A stretch of 64,000 bases of DNA. Origin: Plutella xylostella (Eukaryota > Arthropoda > Insecta > Lepidoptera > Plutellidae). This document shows, piece by piece, positions 22,333-36,867 of the stretch. Where the stretch lies: positions 3,596,001 to 3,660,000 of the forward strand of contig NC_064005.1 of assembly GCF_932276165.1 (NCBI RefSeq), written 5' to 3'. Position 1 is the first letter of the stretch; each line of letters begins with the position of its first letter. The position numbers were made by a program, and so were the translations under genes. Below the pieces are notes generated by a model. That model worked only from the letters and a program-made list of their open reading frames with translations. It made no database searches and had not been told where the DNA came from.

Positions 22333-22814
22333 ACTCATGTACTTACCTACTTAGTATTTTTTTATCTACATAGACTAGAAATTAGCTTAAACCCACCACC
22401 ACTGTAATTATTATTTTTAGTACTCATATTTCAATTCTACATGGTTGTTTTTTTTATTTTCTTGTTTAGACCTTTTTATTTAGTGACAGAACTATACTTA
22501 AGCTAAGTTGTTGAAAAGCTAAAAACTGCCTTGCTTTGACTTTATACAGACAGAAAGAAAGGGACAGATATAGTTTTAATTTAATGCCAGTATTTAAACT
22601 TCCTTAAAGTTTAAACTTCCGTACTGCAACTCGGCATTTGAAGAGTTGATCGTTTTAACATGCACTCGATATTATAATGACTTAACCACGACTTTTCTTA
22701 TTCTGTTTATAAAACGTAAGTATACGTGCCGACTCAATGTGCATAGAAAGGTTGCTTTGTAACCATCGGCATACCCTCTTAGTTTAGGTAACACAGTTAT
22801 TCTTCCTCGAGCTA

Positions 22815-23191
22815 TAATAGGGAATATGCAAGTGGTTCAAATAAAGGTCAAATATTATTTATAATAAACTTTGTTGTTTCATAACTAACTAACTAACTAA
22901 TAATTTTTGATTATAATTTATTTTTGAGCAAGTAAATGAAGTTGAAAAGTACAAAAAAACTTCGGTAAATTCTAACTTCCGAGAAACGTCACCCATTTTC
23001 TTAGGGCGGATGTGACGTCATAATTCTTTATATATCAATCTCAGAATAATAAATTCTTTGTTGTAATTTTTTAACTTTCTTTAAAATACCTTAAATTACT
23101 TATTTTGGCGTTGAATTTTTTTTTACTATAATAAAGTGATGTAAAACTATCCAATAAAAGTATTAAAAAAAATTACGCATATTCCCTATTA
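22815..23191. mobile_element. MITE with TAATAGGGAATATGC inverted ends
   Basis: TAATAGGGAATATGC at 22815 and GCATATTCCCTATTA at 23177 are exact inverted termini of a 377-bp AT-rich block. It contains (AACT)n and a CTTCCGAGAAACGTCACCC stretch. No ORF of interest. Confidence 0.75.
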
Positions 23192-25496
23192 GGGTTGACG
23201 GCAGTAATCGAGTATCCGGGATGAAGTTAGTGGTGCGAGCGTAGAGAGACATTGTGACATTCAAGTCATACTGCCAGGTTTGCGTGCCGGTAATTCAGTT
23301 ATGTATCTGTACTAAGATATAGATTAATTGATTTATTTATCTGTTTTGTGACTTACATCACAATTATTTTATAACATAGTATTAAAATAAGCTGTAAAAG
23401 ACCTCATAAAAGTGTTTACTTAAACAATGCATATTCTTAGTAGGTAAGTGTGGGCTATTGTAATTATTTGTAGTAAATCCCTGTGGGCTGAATGTTTGAC
23501 ATTCAGATCATGTTTGATTAGACTCGCCGCCACATGGCACCAATAAGTAAACAATTGGATATTTCACTTGCCCCGCTGCAAATCAATTTAATTACAATGA
23601 TACTATTTACCGGTGCTGGAAAGCAATCTCTATTACGTCGTATATAGAGTTCATTAGTGCTCTGAACCAAATATGCATGCAAAATAGATTTATCCACGCT
23701 TTTGGTTTACCTACAGCCAGCGAATGGCAAATCATGCGTCGAATTAGTGTGGTTAATAGTCTGACGCACAATTTGTACCATAAAATAGAAATTTTCGTGA
23801 TTTTCCTAAGCGTTGCATATCTGTGAAGTTACAAAATTATTTTATGATACGATATACCTAGTAGGTCTATGTACGATATAATTATTTGACACTAAACAAT
23901 TAGTGTCAAGCACCCGTTTTTTATAAGATCTCAGGTTATGATATGAGAACTATATTGCGTACACACTTAACCGAAAGATTAATAAAAAAGCGTGGGTATT
24001 TGCAACACGCACAGCGCGCTAAGTGCCAAAACACACCTGAAGCGTTCGCAGTTCGGAAGAGCCTTCGCGTGAGGGATTACATCGTCCATTGTTAGCGGAC
24101 CCCCGCTGCTCAAATATAGCCTTTGTCCTTTGGCCCTTCGTGGTCTTTAGTATTTTTTGCTTATTCCAAGAAAAATATATTCTGAAACTGATATCGGAAG
24201 CAAATTTTACAAATGTTTGTTGGAACGCTTGTTTATTGTTGTTAGTAATATCAAGCGATAACTAGTATAAAACATCGATTAATCTCTAAATTGATAAACC
24301 ATATTTTAAGTTTAGAGAACGTTCACCTACTTAGTAACTTCGAAGTTTATCACAACGTAATTAATTTGTAAACCTATTTTAAAGTGACAAAAAGCTCTAT
24401 GAATGCGGGGTAAGAATTTATAGCACATACCTATGAATTTAGTTTTACTCGACGTTGTATTATACCTATAGGTAAGCATGTAGTATTGATTCCTCCAGTA
24501 TGTAGTATTGATGAAGAAGGCTCATTCCCACCATTATCGTGGACTGAGTGAGTGATACAATAATGTAAAATTATATGAAGTACTTTATTCGGTCCATATC
24601 TAGGGTTCGTACAGGTAGAAATCTCATATTACTTGAGAACAATGACAAAGATACTATTACCACTGCGGGCGAGAATCACTGCTCTCACGCAATAATATAC
24701 GTAAGTAAGCTATATTGTGTTTAGTCTCATTAGGAAGCAACTGTAGTAAATAGTAGGTATACTAGAGGTACATACACGTTTTATCTATCTAAATATAGCA
24801 TGTGTTAGCAAACGACATCTATTTCCCTCGTTGATGACGTCATGAAACGGACATAAACGGACGAGGAGTCTTAATTCCGAAACACTTAAAGTGGAGTGAA
24901 CGTAATGAATGACCTGTGAAAACATAAACGTAGTAAAAGTCCGGGAACCGTAAATTTGCACTTATATTGTTTTTTTTACGATCGCTGAGTCCCGCCCCAG
25001 GAATTGGCACCGACGACGCCGTCCTGGAGTATTGAGAATGGTGGATTTATAAGAGCATTCGGGAAAAAAGTGTGTGTCATATTTAACAATAGTTTTACAT
25101 TTTTGTAATGCGCAAAATGTAGTGTAACCATAGAACAACGCGGACTCGGGTGTACCCTCGGGAAGCGCCATAGCGATCTTTCTTGATACAAAAAAGTCTG
25201 CCAATTTTTGCGGGGGGAAATTTTACCGTTTACCTTGATTATGTCTCATGGGACATGTCATTATGAGTTTTAATTCCCAGCAATAAGGGTTATGTGAAGT
25301 GACATTTAATAATGAACACAGTGTCGTCATTTTTATTGCCAATGGATGTAACAATTATCGATAAGTATTATCGATGAATTCGAGAACATGGGTTGGAAAT
25401 AATAATTATAAATTATTTAAATTATGAATTAAACGAAGTATTTATTGATATAACTATGTATTAATTATATTATACTTACTAACTTTTGTAACTATC
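23192..25496. other. Unassigned noncoding DNA
   Basis: No gene. The stretch 24960-25170 ends in CCATAGAACAACGCGGACTC then GGGTGTACCCTCGG, a repeat shared with 8020-8055 (inverse), 16300 and 19845, so part of it is mobile-element derived. Confidence 0.4.
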
Positions 25497-25836
25497 ATCA
25501 CGACCCATTTCGTCCCCACTGCTGGGGCACGGGTCTCCTTTCAATGAAGGAAGGGTTTTAGGCCTAGTCCTAGCTTTTGCTGGAAAAGTTATTGGGTAAG
25601 TGGGCAACCCGACTGTCAGATGTTTTCAAGCCGCCCGAAGGCCTCTGACTATGCTTAACGACTGCTGCCGGAGCAGCAACCGGGACCCACGGCTTAACGT
25701 GCCGTCCGAAGCACGGAAGCGTCCAAAAAAGAACCACTTGAAATCGGTCACCCATCCAATGGCTGACCGTGCCAGTTGTTGCCTAACCTCAGTAATCAGT
25801 TACGATCACTGAAGCCCGCTCGACTACGGACGCTTT
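25497..25836. mobile_element. Lepidopteran LINE-type repeat (CCCACTGCTGGGGCACGGG)
   Basis: CCCCACTGCTGGGGCACGGG, GGCCTAGTCC, GGCTTAACGTGCCGTCCGAA and CCATCCAATGGCTGACCGTG appear in the order usual for this interspersed repeat. About 340 bp with no intact frame. Confidence 0.75.
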
Positions 25837-26465
25837 GTAAGATATGAAAGAAATATTTTGCAAAATAAAATAAATTGTGAGATCCTTTAACTATGACCTT
25901 TTTTGTCGATCAATAACATAATATCTACTTACTGGTACATCACTATTGCATTTTTTTGAAATTGGTTGCTAGGCAACTGCTAATAACAATAAACCATGAC
26001 AAAATCTGTGATCAAATCCGGAATCCGGATATTCTATGAATTGAAGCTGTCATTTTAGTATGTAAACAAATCATTTTCTATGAAGCGAACGCTTTGCCAA
26101 CTAGATTGCGTCTAGTGAAAATTGAGACTGCAACTAGTTTTTATAAATCGGTGGGCCTTTCTGGCCTACCACCCCGCCAGAGGGGAACGTCTGCCTAATT
26201 CGTCTCCAGACCATTCATACTCAATGAGTGTAACTGAATTGGCATAATTCCAAAGGCTTTTTGCATTTATTGATTATGATTATGTCGCATGTTATATGGT
26301 GCTTTAGATTTAAGTTTTCTTATGTTTTGTATCCGATTACATTAATTTCACCGCTAGTTAACTTCAAAACGAACTGTGTGGTTGGTAGTATACCTTTATT
26401 TCCATATTTAAAAAATTTGATGTTTATTTAAAATTCATATATATCAATTAGATATGGAGGCTCTA

Positions 26466-26470
<5 letters not shown>

Positions 26471-26502
<32 letters not shown>

Positions 26503-26747
26503 TCACGCCTTGTACTAATGTACTCCCTTGCGGGGTAGGCAGAGGTGCATTGCTGCACCCACTTTTCGCCAGAGTGTTATGTTAGTCCCAATGTAATAGG
26601 GGGCGAGCCTATTGCCATTTTACGGGCACATCCAAGACCCGAGAACAAATATCTGTGTTTAAACAAATATCTGCCCTAGCCGGGAATCGAACCCGGGACC
26701 ATCGGCTCAGTAGTCAGGGTCACTAACCACTACGCCATTCGGTCGTC
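26471..26747 (-). mobile_element. tRNA-derived SINE, copy 1, with (GT)n tail
   Basis: On the minus strand: head GACGACCGAATGGCGTAGTG, box B GGTTCGATTCC, then a body containing the reverse complement of CCCACTTTTCGCCAGAGTG and of CTCCCTTGCGGGGTAGGCAG, and a pure GT tail. The element at 33406 is almost the same sequence in the opposite orientation. Confidence 0.85.
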
Positions 26748-28104
26748 TAAGCAAACACAGCACAAGCACAGTACAGAATTCCATCTACGTATAATTTGAA
26801 GCGTCATAACACACACTTGGACGGACGAGGTGAGAACGGGCACGTTAAAATTCCCGCGCGGCATAAAACACACGTGAATATTTTTTATGAGCCGTAAAAC
26901 TGAAGCTGGGAATGTTAGCTGCGTAACGAGGTTTCATCTCCATAGGAACGGATTCAATTTGTGTTCAGGAAAAAGTCATATTTTACACTGCGGCCGGAAT
27001 ATTTCAAATTTCCACGTGCTCCAATCAAAACTCAGTTTACTAACTGAGCTGCAGTAGTTAATATTTACGTTAGTACTTGTATAGTTAACATTAGAAAAAT
27101 ACCTAGGCACGTGAACAAATTCATTTATAATATCTGATGATATAATGCCTTATTTTGTACATTAATGGCAATTAACATGTGTTCTACATGTGTCTAGTCC
27201 CGTGTTAACTAATAATTTGTTGTATATGCCAGCAAGAAAAATATCAATTTTCTAACAGTATTCACTATAATAAGAACTTAAACTATACTTCGCTTATTTA
27301 CTTTGGCATCCCATGTACATTATCCTGTTCAAATACTCTGCCCACCGACGTACATAGTCCGTCCCACCAGCAAAGTTCATATTCACGCTTTATTAATTAT
27401 TTGGTATTCGGCCCCTTGTTTATGGAGTCAGCTTTTCGACGTGGAAGTGTATAAAACAATATTACATTGAAGTTTCCAATTTCGTTAACAATAATGCGGT
27501 ATTTCCCCGGAATTGGAGCTGCTGTATTGCGATGGCGTGAAATAAGCGCGGGCAATGCGAGGCGGCCTTTATCGAGCTTTGATACACACGCACCAACTAA
27601 GTACCCACTTGTAGGTGCAGGAGGGATACATGTTGTCACATTGTTTTATCATGCAATATGGGTATTGTGTTGCAAGTAACGGTTGATCCAAAAAAAACAT
27701 GTTAGATATTTTATTTTGAATACTTACTCATCTAAGCTACAGAAAAAGACAAACAATTCGGCTCATATTTATTATATTTCATTTGAGAGTTTTCATTATT
27801 ATTGCCCAATGAGGATAAAAATATATATTTTGGTGACGCTGAACGAAGAACTTCCTTACCTATCTACTCATACTTACTAAGTACATAAAGTTTTTGAAGG
27901 CAATGCTTGGTGAAAACATAAAAAAAAAGTTGGATAGCAGAGCATTTCACGTTAAGCTTATGCCGTGCGTAGCTACTTTAACTTACAGACTGCAGATACG
28001 TGCTTCTAGCGAATACTATATCTAACCAAAATGTTTCATGTTAAATGTTGCTAAGACGAGACCATGTAACTCGCCATGTGAAAAAGTAATAATTTTTTGT
28101 AGGG

Positions 28105-28200
28105 CCTAGTTCTCACACATGCTCTCGTAGCTCGTAGCCCGTAGCGCGTAGCTCGTAGCGCTACGCTTAGTTCGTAGCTCGTAGCAGCGTTGTTGCGCTA
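28105..28200. repeat. Degenerate CGTAGCTCGTAG short tandem repeat
   Basis: CTCGTAGCTCGTAGCCCGTA, then GCGCGTAGCTCGTAGCG and TTCGTAGCTCGTAGC form an imperfect repeat of about 9 bp. A weaker CGTAGC-rich block lies at 34030-34100. It may be one arm of an unrecognised MITE. Confidence 0.6.
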
Positions 28201-31200
28201 TCAATAGGTACACAAACCGTGGACTCAATTGGCAAGTCGGCTGAGCAAGATTTCAAAATCCTCAACCAATCAGCTAATACCTGCGCATCTTATATTAATC
28301 TTACATAAGTCATCTTCGTCTTAACTGTAGTGATAATAACAACAAAGACTACCCAGAAGAGATTAACGCAAGCCCCATCGAGCACTCCAATAATGAGTAT
28401 TTATGCGGGAAAACTTACCGTATGCAAGGGGGGTGGGGGTAATATTCCATGTAAATGCTCTGTACCGACTACCCGACGCTTTGCGTACGTATTAATTGGG
28501 GCTTACGGTATTGATTTTGTATTACACTAAGCCGATAGAACTTTCTGTTATTGGACGCAACTGCATGTTATTTATTCATTTCAATGGTCCTGTGCCGGCT
28601 TATTGTCTCCGGCTTAGGCCAGGCCGTGTTTTGTTGTTATTCATATTTTTTCTTTGTTTTTGTTCGTTTGACGTGTACGTTTACTGTATGGATGGGATTT
28701 CCGCTTATTTATGTGCTATGTATTGGACAGTGTGGCCTGCTAATGGACTGGCCAGGATTATAGCATTATAGTAAGTGATTTAATGTGCGATTAGCTAGAA
28801 GAGATTATTAATTAGTCATTGTTATGAGTGCTACATTGTGATCACCTAATTATTGAGTTACGGCCAGCATCAGTCGCCTGTTGAGTAGGAGCGGCGTCGC
28901 GTATCTCCAATTATCCTCTCGTTTGTCCAATTATTGCTAAGCTAGAGTAACCTTTTAAGAACTTCAGCAGTGCCCGGCCAATAGTTCACAGATCACACCA
29001 CCGTTTCGGGCAAGTAATAGTGTAAAAAAGTATTCTAGATTATGTATGGACCTACCTAGATAATAGCATGTTGCTATAATAAATTATATAAATGACGTAC
29101 TGGTAATGAGCGGGTCGGGACCTGCCGCGGGTGTTTTATAATACGCCAATTATGCCAAATTAATTTCATTTTGGGCCGTGTCCGTGTGCCAAAAAAGTGT
29201 AACGAGTTCTGAAAGCACCATTTAGATATGTATGTTTCACTTTTGACCCGTTGGCTTGAGCCCAAATGTGTGAATAATGTTATGTTATAGAGATAATGTA
29301 TACGACCAAAAACGTAAAATATAGTATACTTCCAGCTTTTGTCACGCATGTTTCGACATAACCTATTTGGAGCCTAGAAACAAAGAAAACTAAGCACCTC
29401 TTCCAAAGAATGGAGATGCTTCGACGATAGCTTAAACGGATCATGTACTCACTAAACCCATTTTTCACCTGAAGTACGTTTGGCCAGCGTCAATAAAAAA
29501 ATTACATCACATGACTATGTGTACCATAGAATAAGGAGTTGTATTCGTTATTCTTGTACCTAACTAACGAAATATAGAGAGTAAAATAATTGAAAAATTG
29601 AGAGGCACGATTTTAAAATGGTTCAAAAATATAACAAAGCGTCAAACTGGCTGTGCCGGTGCGTCCGCGGCGCGTCTAAACGCTTTATTGCCGCGCCGCT
29701 CGGACACGGATAATGGCGGAAATTTATTGGGTTAAATGGTTCGAGAGCGGAGGAAACTCCGCTAAATTGTTCACTTGTCTAATTTTTGTGGATTTGATGC
29801 TTCATTACACCGGCTGAATGTCTCCCGGTCGGTTGAGACGGACGTTTTAATACTGAGTGCCGCCGCCGGCCGAATTAATTTTCCGGGCATCTTTGCCGTT
29901 TTGTTTTTATTAGAATTAAATGACGCGTTGTAAAGGGGAACTACCTGCGTAATACGCAAGCATACCGTTCATATAATATAATGTATTTATAATTCAAGTA
30001 CTTTTGTACAATTGAATTGAAGCTCCTTTAACGATGAAGTATTCTGTGAATACTATTTATACGTCGTGTCGTACCCATCTCTACACATTATTTCCCAGAA
30101 GAGTAACTGGGTATTCAGTATGGGTAGTAACACAAGAGAAATGAATCATTTAAAAGTGCCACAACCACATTGTGGTAAAATAAAATTAACCCTCAAGGGA
30201 GTGATTATCGAGTAGAGGAATTACGATAATGTTTGCGAACATGATGACGCCCACTTCATCAGGACCGGCGGCAGCTGCTGACAGGATGGCCGTAACTCAC
30301 AAACGCTGAGGACGCAATAAAATGTTAATAAAATTCCTGCTGACAAAAGTGCCTCAAAAGAAACCGGCCATAACTGTCAGCGCCACGAGTCAGTGATTCA
30401 AATCTACCATTATGAGTTGTTTTTCTACGAACGCGCTTGTTTTCGCCGAAAATACGTATTAATTTTATTATTTCCGTAAATCTCACTTCTGTCTGACGGT
30501 ACTCTTTGAGAGCTTTTATGGTTTCCAAAGGGATGCTCGATGGGGGAGGCAGAGCTATCACAGAGAGCGGTTCTAGCGAGTACCATGGCAACATAACATG
30601 TCAGGAGGGCCCGCCTGTAAATTCGAGTAATACCTTATTACCTGATTAAATTTTCACGTGACTCTTATAGCTCGTAAATATAGATTCTCTTTTCATTTGT
30701 GCATGAAGTTAGGTAGGTAACGACTTACATTGGAGCGGTCCAACTGTAGAAATTGAATCAAACGGGTCTCGGGCGGCCGCGGCGATAATGCTCGATTTAT
30801 GCCGGCCATTGTCTCTCTTATCGCCAAACTCGGGATATTAATGTAGTTTTTAACAGGTTATCGCGTGCAAACGGCATTAAAGGACCTTTTATCACGACAT
30901 TAGTATTTATTCCCCGAAAATGGAATAATTTCGGTAAGTATTTGTTTCCTCGCTCGTAATTGGATTACAAGAATTCCGCTTCATTGGACGGAATAACCGA
31001 GGCCAAGTAGTACTTACACGAGCACAACGAGGTATTTGTAAAACAGCAAAAAAGACGAAGATGATACCCTGTTTATATATATCTTATTCAAGTGTACACA
31101 ATAAACTAGTCATTATAAGCCCGGGCTGGACTAAACGCAAGTGTTCGAAGTCGGAATTTCAAAATCCTACCTAAGATATGGCAATAAAGCTACTACTAGT

Positions 31201-32251
31201 TTTATTACTTCTATTCTATCTATGGTAATCACCCACACTACGGAACAAAAACGGTTATAGTAAAGATTAAAAATATCCCTACACCTTTAAAATGATCCCC
31301 GAAAGGGGAGGGGGGGGGAAGAGGGGGCCGCGTGAAAGGCATTACGAAAATTATTTTCGTTTCGTATAAAAAGCGAAAGTCAAGACGGTGGGATAATGAC
31401 GAGCCCCCTTCATGTATTTAGGCCTCATTAAAATATCCGTAATTTTAATTAACATCCCGTCTGAAGAGTACTCCCTAATTATGTATAGTGAAGCACTTCA
31501 TTTGTTTTAAAGCTTTTCTTGAGATTAAACTAAGATTTAGGCACTTTATTATACACAAATTGTGATTATAATCTGACCTAAGTTAAAACTTACAGACATT
31601 GAATTTGAAAACATGGTTTGTTTTTGTATGTTGGCTGTAAGCCTCTGTGGTGATCAGTTGACCCAAAACAAGGTTCGAATAAAACATAAAATCATTTTCA
31701 AACGAAACAATTTCAATTCAAATACGGCAGTATTCGCGCCGCAGACGGATATATCCCATAAAGGCAGAGCTCAAGAACAAAGTGTATTGGTTCCAAATGG
31801 AATGAGAGCCGCCGCCAGCTCCACTACTCCACTGAAATGTATGCGAAATCCCATCGGAAGAAGAATACCGCAGTGAATTTACGGGTCAGATGAGACCAGT
31901 AAAGTCTCGTTAGCGTGAACTACGTCCCATCTACCGGGGGGTAACGCCTGGTAATAGGTGAATGGTAAAATTTTTATTTGACAGCGATAAAATATATGTA
32001 GTTGACGAGATATATTGCTGTTATTTATCGGTGAAATGGTGCTAGTGTTGTTGGTTTAGGAATCAGTTTGGCCATTGTCTGCGCGCAGCCTCTGTTTATA
32101 CGAGTTTGACTTTTTGTTTCATATCATACGTGACTACGTGACCCTATGTATACCTTATATTATACAATATATGAAAATTTAAATTTATCTTCTAAATTTA
32201 CAAAATTCTCCGTACAAACGTATCCTCCTGAAACTTTCAGGGATTGTTCTT

Positions 32252-32338
32252 TGAGCAATGAAAACGTTGCACCTGCCATTGCCGTTGCATACGTCACTGG
32301 AACTATTTCATTGCTCGTGAGAGTCGTGAGTGTATAAT
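32252..32338. mobile_element. Short deleted copy of the same MITE family
   Basis: GAGCAATGAAAACGTTGCAC at the left and CTGGAACTATTTCATTGCTC at the right are the two family ends, with most of the interior missing. Confidence 0.6.
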
Positions 32339-33405
32339 TTGACCCTGTTTTACATATAAACTATTATAATTGTCGTACACATACTCGTAGCAATTAGAAT
32401 TTTATAATATCTACTCATATGACAATTTCTTAGTAATCAGACATAATCTTGACGAAATATGAGATAATGTATGACTTCTAAGCAATATATTGCTTTTTTC
32501 TGACCTAAAAATGTGCAGCTGACAAGAAAAATGGACGGTGTTTGTTAGTAGCCGGATCTGGCGCTGATCAAAGCGACTTTGTACCTTGACGTGCACGGAA
32601 TACAGATGAGAATGTTTCAATATCCGCTTGCTACTATTCTCAGGATATTGGGTGGCTATTATATGCGGTAAATCTTGGAGTGGTAACATCTTTGGTTGTG
32701 GTTGGTAGTTGGTAGGTACATAAATAAAAAAAATATATAAAAATATAGAAAAAACATACAGACAGGTAGTATTCAATATGTGTAACTCATTTGCTATGAA
32801 AAAAATAATTTCAGGTCCATGTCCAGTATTGGCTGTTTATGTTTATACCCCATCCCCAATAATGATAGATGTTTTATTTTTTCTTGTACAAAGGTAAGTA
32901 TTACATAGCATCTAATTATGTTGGAATAAATAACCCTCTCAGCTCATATTCTTTTTAATATAGAGATATACTATGTGTGTGCCTCATTTAATATTAACTC
33001 ATGTTTTTTCTCTTCTAAAAACAAAAGACTTCGTAACAAACTATGAATAAACTATAAAACTTTCTTTGTACTAACACGAAGTACTATTTTTCACAAGTAT
33101 ACAAACGGGCGACCAGGGTTGCAGGAGTTAGATAGAAGCGTAACTCTAGTAATAGAGCACATTCATTATATTAAATTGCTCGATTAAATGCGCCATAAGC
33201 ACCGATTTAAGTTCCAACTTGGAAAGCCGATGAAAATATACTCTTATAACATAAGATATAAAGTCGATAGTGCGGTAATAAGTACGTAATCGTGTAGGTG
33301 TTAATAGCAAAATTCAGCGTTTTTCAAATAAAAGTAGTAGAAATTTCAATTTAGGTAAAAGTATTTTCAGAATTAGAAAAGAAATATTACATTTATTTAG
33401 TTTTA

Positions 33406-33675
33406 GACGACCGAATGGCGTAGTGGTTAGTGACCCTGACTACTGAGCCGATGGTCCCGGGTTCGATTCCCGGCCGGGGCAGATATTTGTTTAAACACAC
33501 ATATTTGTTCTCGGGTCTTGGATGTGCCCGTAAAATGGCAATAGGCCCGCCCCCTATTACATTGGGACTAACATACACTCTGGCGAAAAGTGGGTGCAGC
33601 AATGCACCTCTGCCTACCCCGCAAGGGAGTACATTAGTACAAGGCGTGAGTGCGTGTTTTTTTTTTTTTTTTTTT
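33406..33675 (+). mobile_element. tRNA-derived SINE, copy 2, with poly-T tail
   Basis: Same family as the element at 26471-26747, here on the plus strand: GACGACCGAATGGCGTAGTG head, GGTTCGATTCC box B, TGGATGTGCCCGTAAAATGG body and GCGTGAGTGCGTG before a T tract. The two copies differ at few positions and mainly in the tail. Confidence 0.85.
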
Positions 33676-34747
33676 GTTTTTAATTATTTAGTCTACAACA
33701 TGGCGCACTAACAACATCGCTCTAACCATATTTCTTGTAAACAAAGCTTCGCGAACCGGCATTGTCTCCAATGAACCGGACTCCGTGCAATGAATTGTAA
33801 ACCTAATTTAGGCACTCACTAGGTTCAGGTTAATTTGATTTAGTTCCGCCCGCGGGCAGGCACTTGGCCAAACCTAACGTCGACTAGTACTAACATTTCT
33901 ACTTAAGAGGACTAAATAAACGGTTTATTTCCACAGTTGTATTAGGAACTGTTATGTTTAATTTGCTAAACCTTCCAAAATTATAATCCAATAAATTGCT
34001 AACAATAATAATTTAATTTTGTTAATACTACGACGTAGCATCGTAGAGCGGCGGCGGCGGTGGCGGTGGCGTAGCGTTTCGTAGCACACAGCGTAGCTTT
34101 TCCTCCACAGTGCGATGTATATAATTATATTATGATTTGTAGCACGATTTCAAGGTATCTCTAGTTTAAGAGTCTTACCAACATATTTTATAGAACGATG
34201 CCTTAAAAATAAGACAAGTACATCAGAATGTCTCTGGTAATTAGATGTAAAAGATGAGTCAGACTCGCGATGGCCTTATTTTTTTATATCAGCGACGCTG
34301 CGAGGAGTGTAGACATTATTTATTTGCTTCTTTTTTAATTCCAGTCCGAGGTTGCTTTGAGCCGTTGTTTCGTTCATATTTTTTGCTACATCTATTTTAT
34401 TTTACGCTCTTTGAGTTGTAAATTAAGTCTGATTGCTGCGAAGTATTCTTGTGTTTGCGTCAAGATTTCGCGCCGGTTCGTATTTTTGTTATCTTGAGTT
34501 AGTTTCGGTTTGTTTTTGCCGCGTATAATGCGGTTGGACGCGTGCCAGGCAACTTGAGGCACAGAACATGACAACGTCCTTTACGCCGGAGGACGGGGAT
34601 GGTAACTGCGGAATAACAAAGCCGCGGCTGACGGCGCTGTTTTCGATAAAAACGTGAGACTTGGGACGCGGAGCAGCACATTCTCAACTAATATAAAGTG
34701 GGGATGGCAGACTATTGCGAAGAATTTTTGTGGGATTATTTCAAAAT

Positions 34748-34973
34748 TACGCTCACGGGCAATGAAAAAGATCCAGTCAGAAAATCATCATGTTAAAAAG
34801 AAAAGGCTCGCTTAATGACGCTGTCTGCAATATTGAAGTACATTTAAAAGCTCACCAGAATATTACCAAAAATTTTAAAAAATAATCAAATTTCCTATCA
34901 AATGTATTTAAAAAATTAGGCCATTTAGTGTCGGAAATTTGTAAGTGGAACTGTTTCTTTGCACGTGAGTGTA
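34748..34973. mobile_element. CACTCACGGGCAATGAAA-family MITE, intact
   Basis: Left CGCTCACGGGCAATGAAAAA, centre TTAATGACGCTGTCTGCAAT, right GTAAGTGGAACTGTTTCTTT then GCACGTGAGTG, TA on both sides; 226 bp. It serves as the empty-site reference for the interrupted copy next to exon B. Confidence 0.85.
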
Positions 34974-35924
34974 TTTCCGGAACGATATTTAAAACATGCA
35001 CCTATGCACATTATTTATAAGTATTTTTTTATTTTACTAGGCTCATCAGTGCATATTTTTCGCTTACCATTACGATGGTAATTTTTTACTATAAATTCAA
35101 TATGTGTCATGAGAAGTTATATCTGTTTTATTTGCTGCGACTTGACGTTGTTGTTTTTGTTCAAGTTCAGATTTTGTTTTACATTTGATCGTTTCGAGAA
35201 AATAATTTGATAATTATTATAATTAAATAAATAATTATAATTAATAGAGACCAGTGTCAGGAAGGGATCAGATAGACTTTAAAGTAAGTATATTATATTT
35301 AGATTCAGTAAGTTTGAGGTAATAATTTATTCAGAATACATGGTATTACGGAAACAAATAGGTGCCAACGAAACTATGTAAAAAAAATATTCACATTTTT
35401 GTTACTCCATAAAAAGGCCTGAATTTCGGCTATAATTTGTCACTTAGGGCGTGACAGGGCGACGCAAACTTCTGAATCGACGGAGAAAATTCGAGAAAAC
35501 CTTATGAATAATTAATTGTTTGGGACGACTTTTTATATCTTGTAACGTTTACCTCCAAGCTGTAAGGCCGAAGTGACCTTCGATGTGAATTTGATCTGCA
35601 AATACACGGAAAAGCTTTTATACATGTGCTGAGGTGGGTTCTTTTTAGGATTTATTCAATAAGCGTAAGCCTGTTGTGGACTTATAGCTTCAAGAAATAC
35701 ATACATAGGTAGTTTCATGAAAACGTTGCTAACGGAAAACTCTAGCAGATGTAGGTTATGCGTTATTTATAATTAAATTCAACGTACCTACTTATTGTAT
35801 ATCATCTGTGTTATACAGATTTCAAACGCTAAACATACAATATTTAAATTTAACATATGAAATCAATGATCTCTAAATCAATATTGAATGATGGGGAAAC
35901 GAATGATTGCTATGAGTAATAAGA

Positions 35925-36008
35925 CCGCCTCTTTGTACCGTTTTATTTTTTAAGTTTTGTTTTTTGTAATTTTTTCTTGGTGCAAATAAAGTGTATTGTA
36001 TTGTATGA
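35925..36008 (+). mobile_element. LINE 3' tail with TTGTA repeats
   Basis: TCTTGGTGCAAATAAAGTGT followed by ATTGTATTGTATG is a typical non-LTR 3' end. No coding part is attached. Confidence 0.6.
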
Positions 36009-36867
36009 TCTTAGTGCCTGGAAGAAATTTTGCATACTATTGTTTGAACTGTGTTATACTCGTACGTATTTGAGTTTTGTTTTATCAGCTATATTCTATT
36101 GTATTTTTCTAATAAAAATATTGAATAAACCTGGCGGCCACTAAAAACGCAACCTCATATTATTGTAACCCTTGTTACGTCACAAGTTATGATCAAGAAA
36201 CACTTTTGATTCGGGTCGAGCCTGTTATGAATAAGTAAGGGGAAGAGGCGAACGACTGGAATACTTCTCCAGTGCCAAACTTGGCACAAATATCACACCA
36301 GTTTGACGTATTCTTGGCAGCTCAGACTGGTCTAATGGCAATCACCTGTTGGGGGAAACGACTGGATTAATACCAGTTATTCGTCTTTAGGAGATGAGTA
36401 TTAACTTTAATGTGGCATTAACGAATTACACGCTGTGATATCATTCTTAAGATCGAAATACGAGTATGAGTTCTCACTTTCGCTAAAATTGTCTCCCAAG
36501 TTTTTTGCGTAGCTTCATAAACCTATCGTATTTAAAATTATCTATTTTGGGAACTGTAAAATGTATTACCTACGTATCTTAGTTTAAAATTATTTTTTGC
36601 AAAAGGATCAATTCGTATGTACTCGTACAGTCAGGTGCAGATAAACCTGACCCCCTGCATTTCAAATAGAAATTCTAACTACGCAAAGCCAATTTGTCGG
36701 TGTGACGTATGTTGCGGTAGTGCTCGTGTCTTTAGATAGATATAGAACTATTTTACTATTCTCCTATTTATATCCATCATTTAGATAATATCCATCATTT
36801 ACACAAACTAACGAATTCATAGAACAATAATATTATGAAATACAAAATTTAAATTCTTTTTGTTTTT

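Larger units (their letters stand above)
26748..33405. other. Long unique noncoding stretch with conserved-element-like blocks
   Basis: No exon was supported. Blocks at 29640-29945, 30730-30960 and 31290-31470 are less AT-rich, free of recognised repeats and contain ATTA/TAAT words in an even texture, as insect intronic enhancers often do. Function is inference. A G-run lies near 31307. Confidence 0.35.

Noticed and set aside
33406..33480. A possible tRNA gene
   Set aside because: Same reason; the sequence recurs at 26.7 kb with an identical non-tRNA body.
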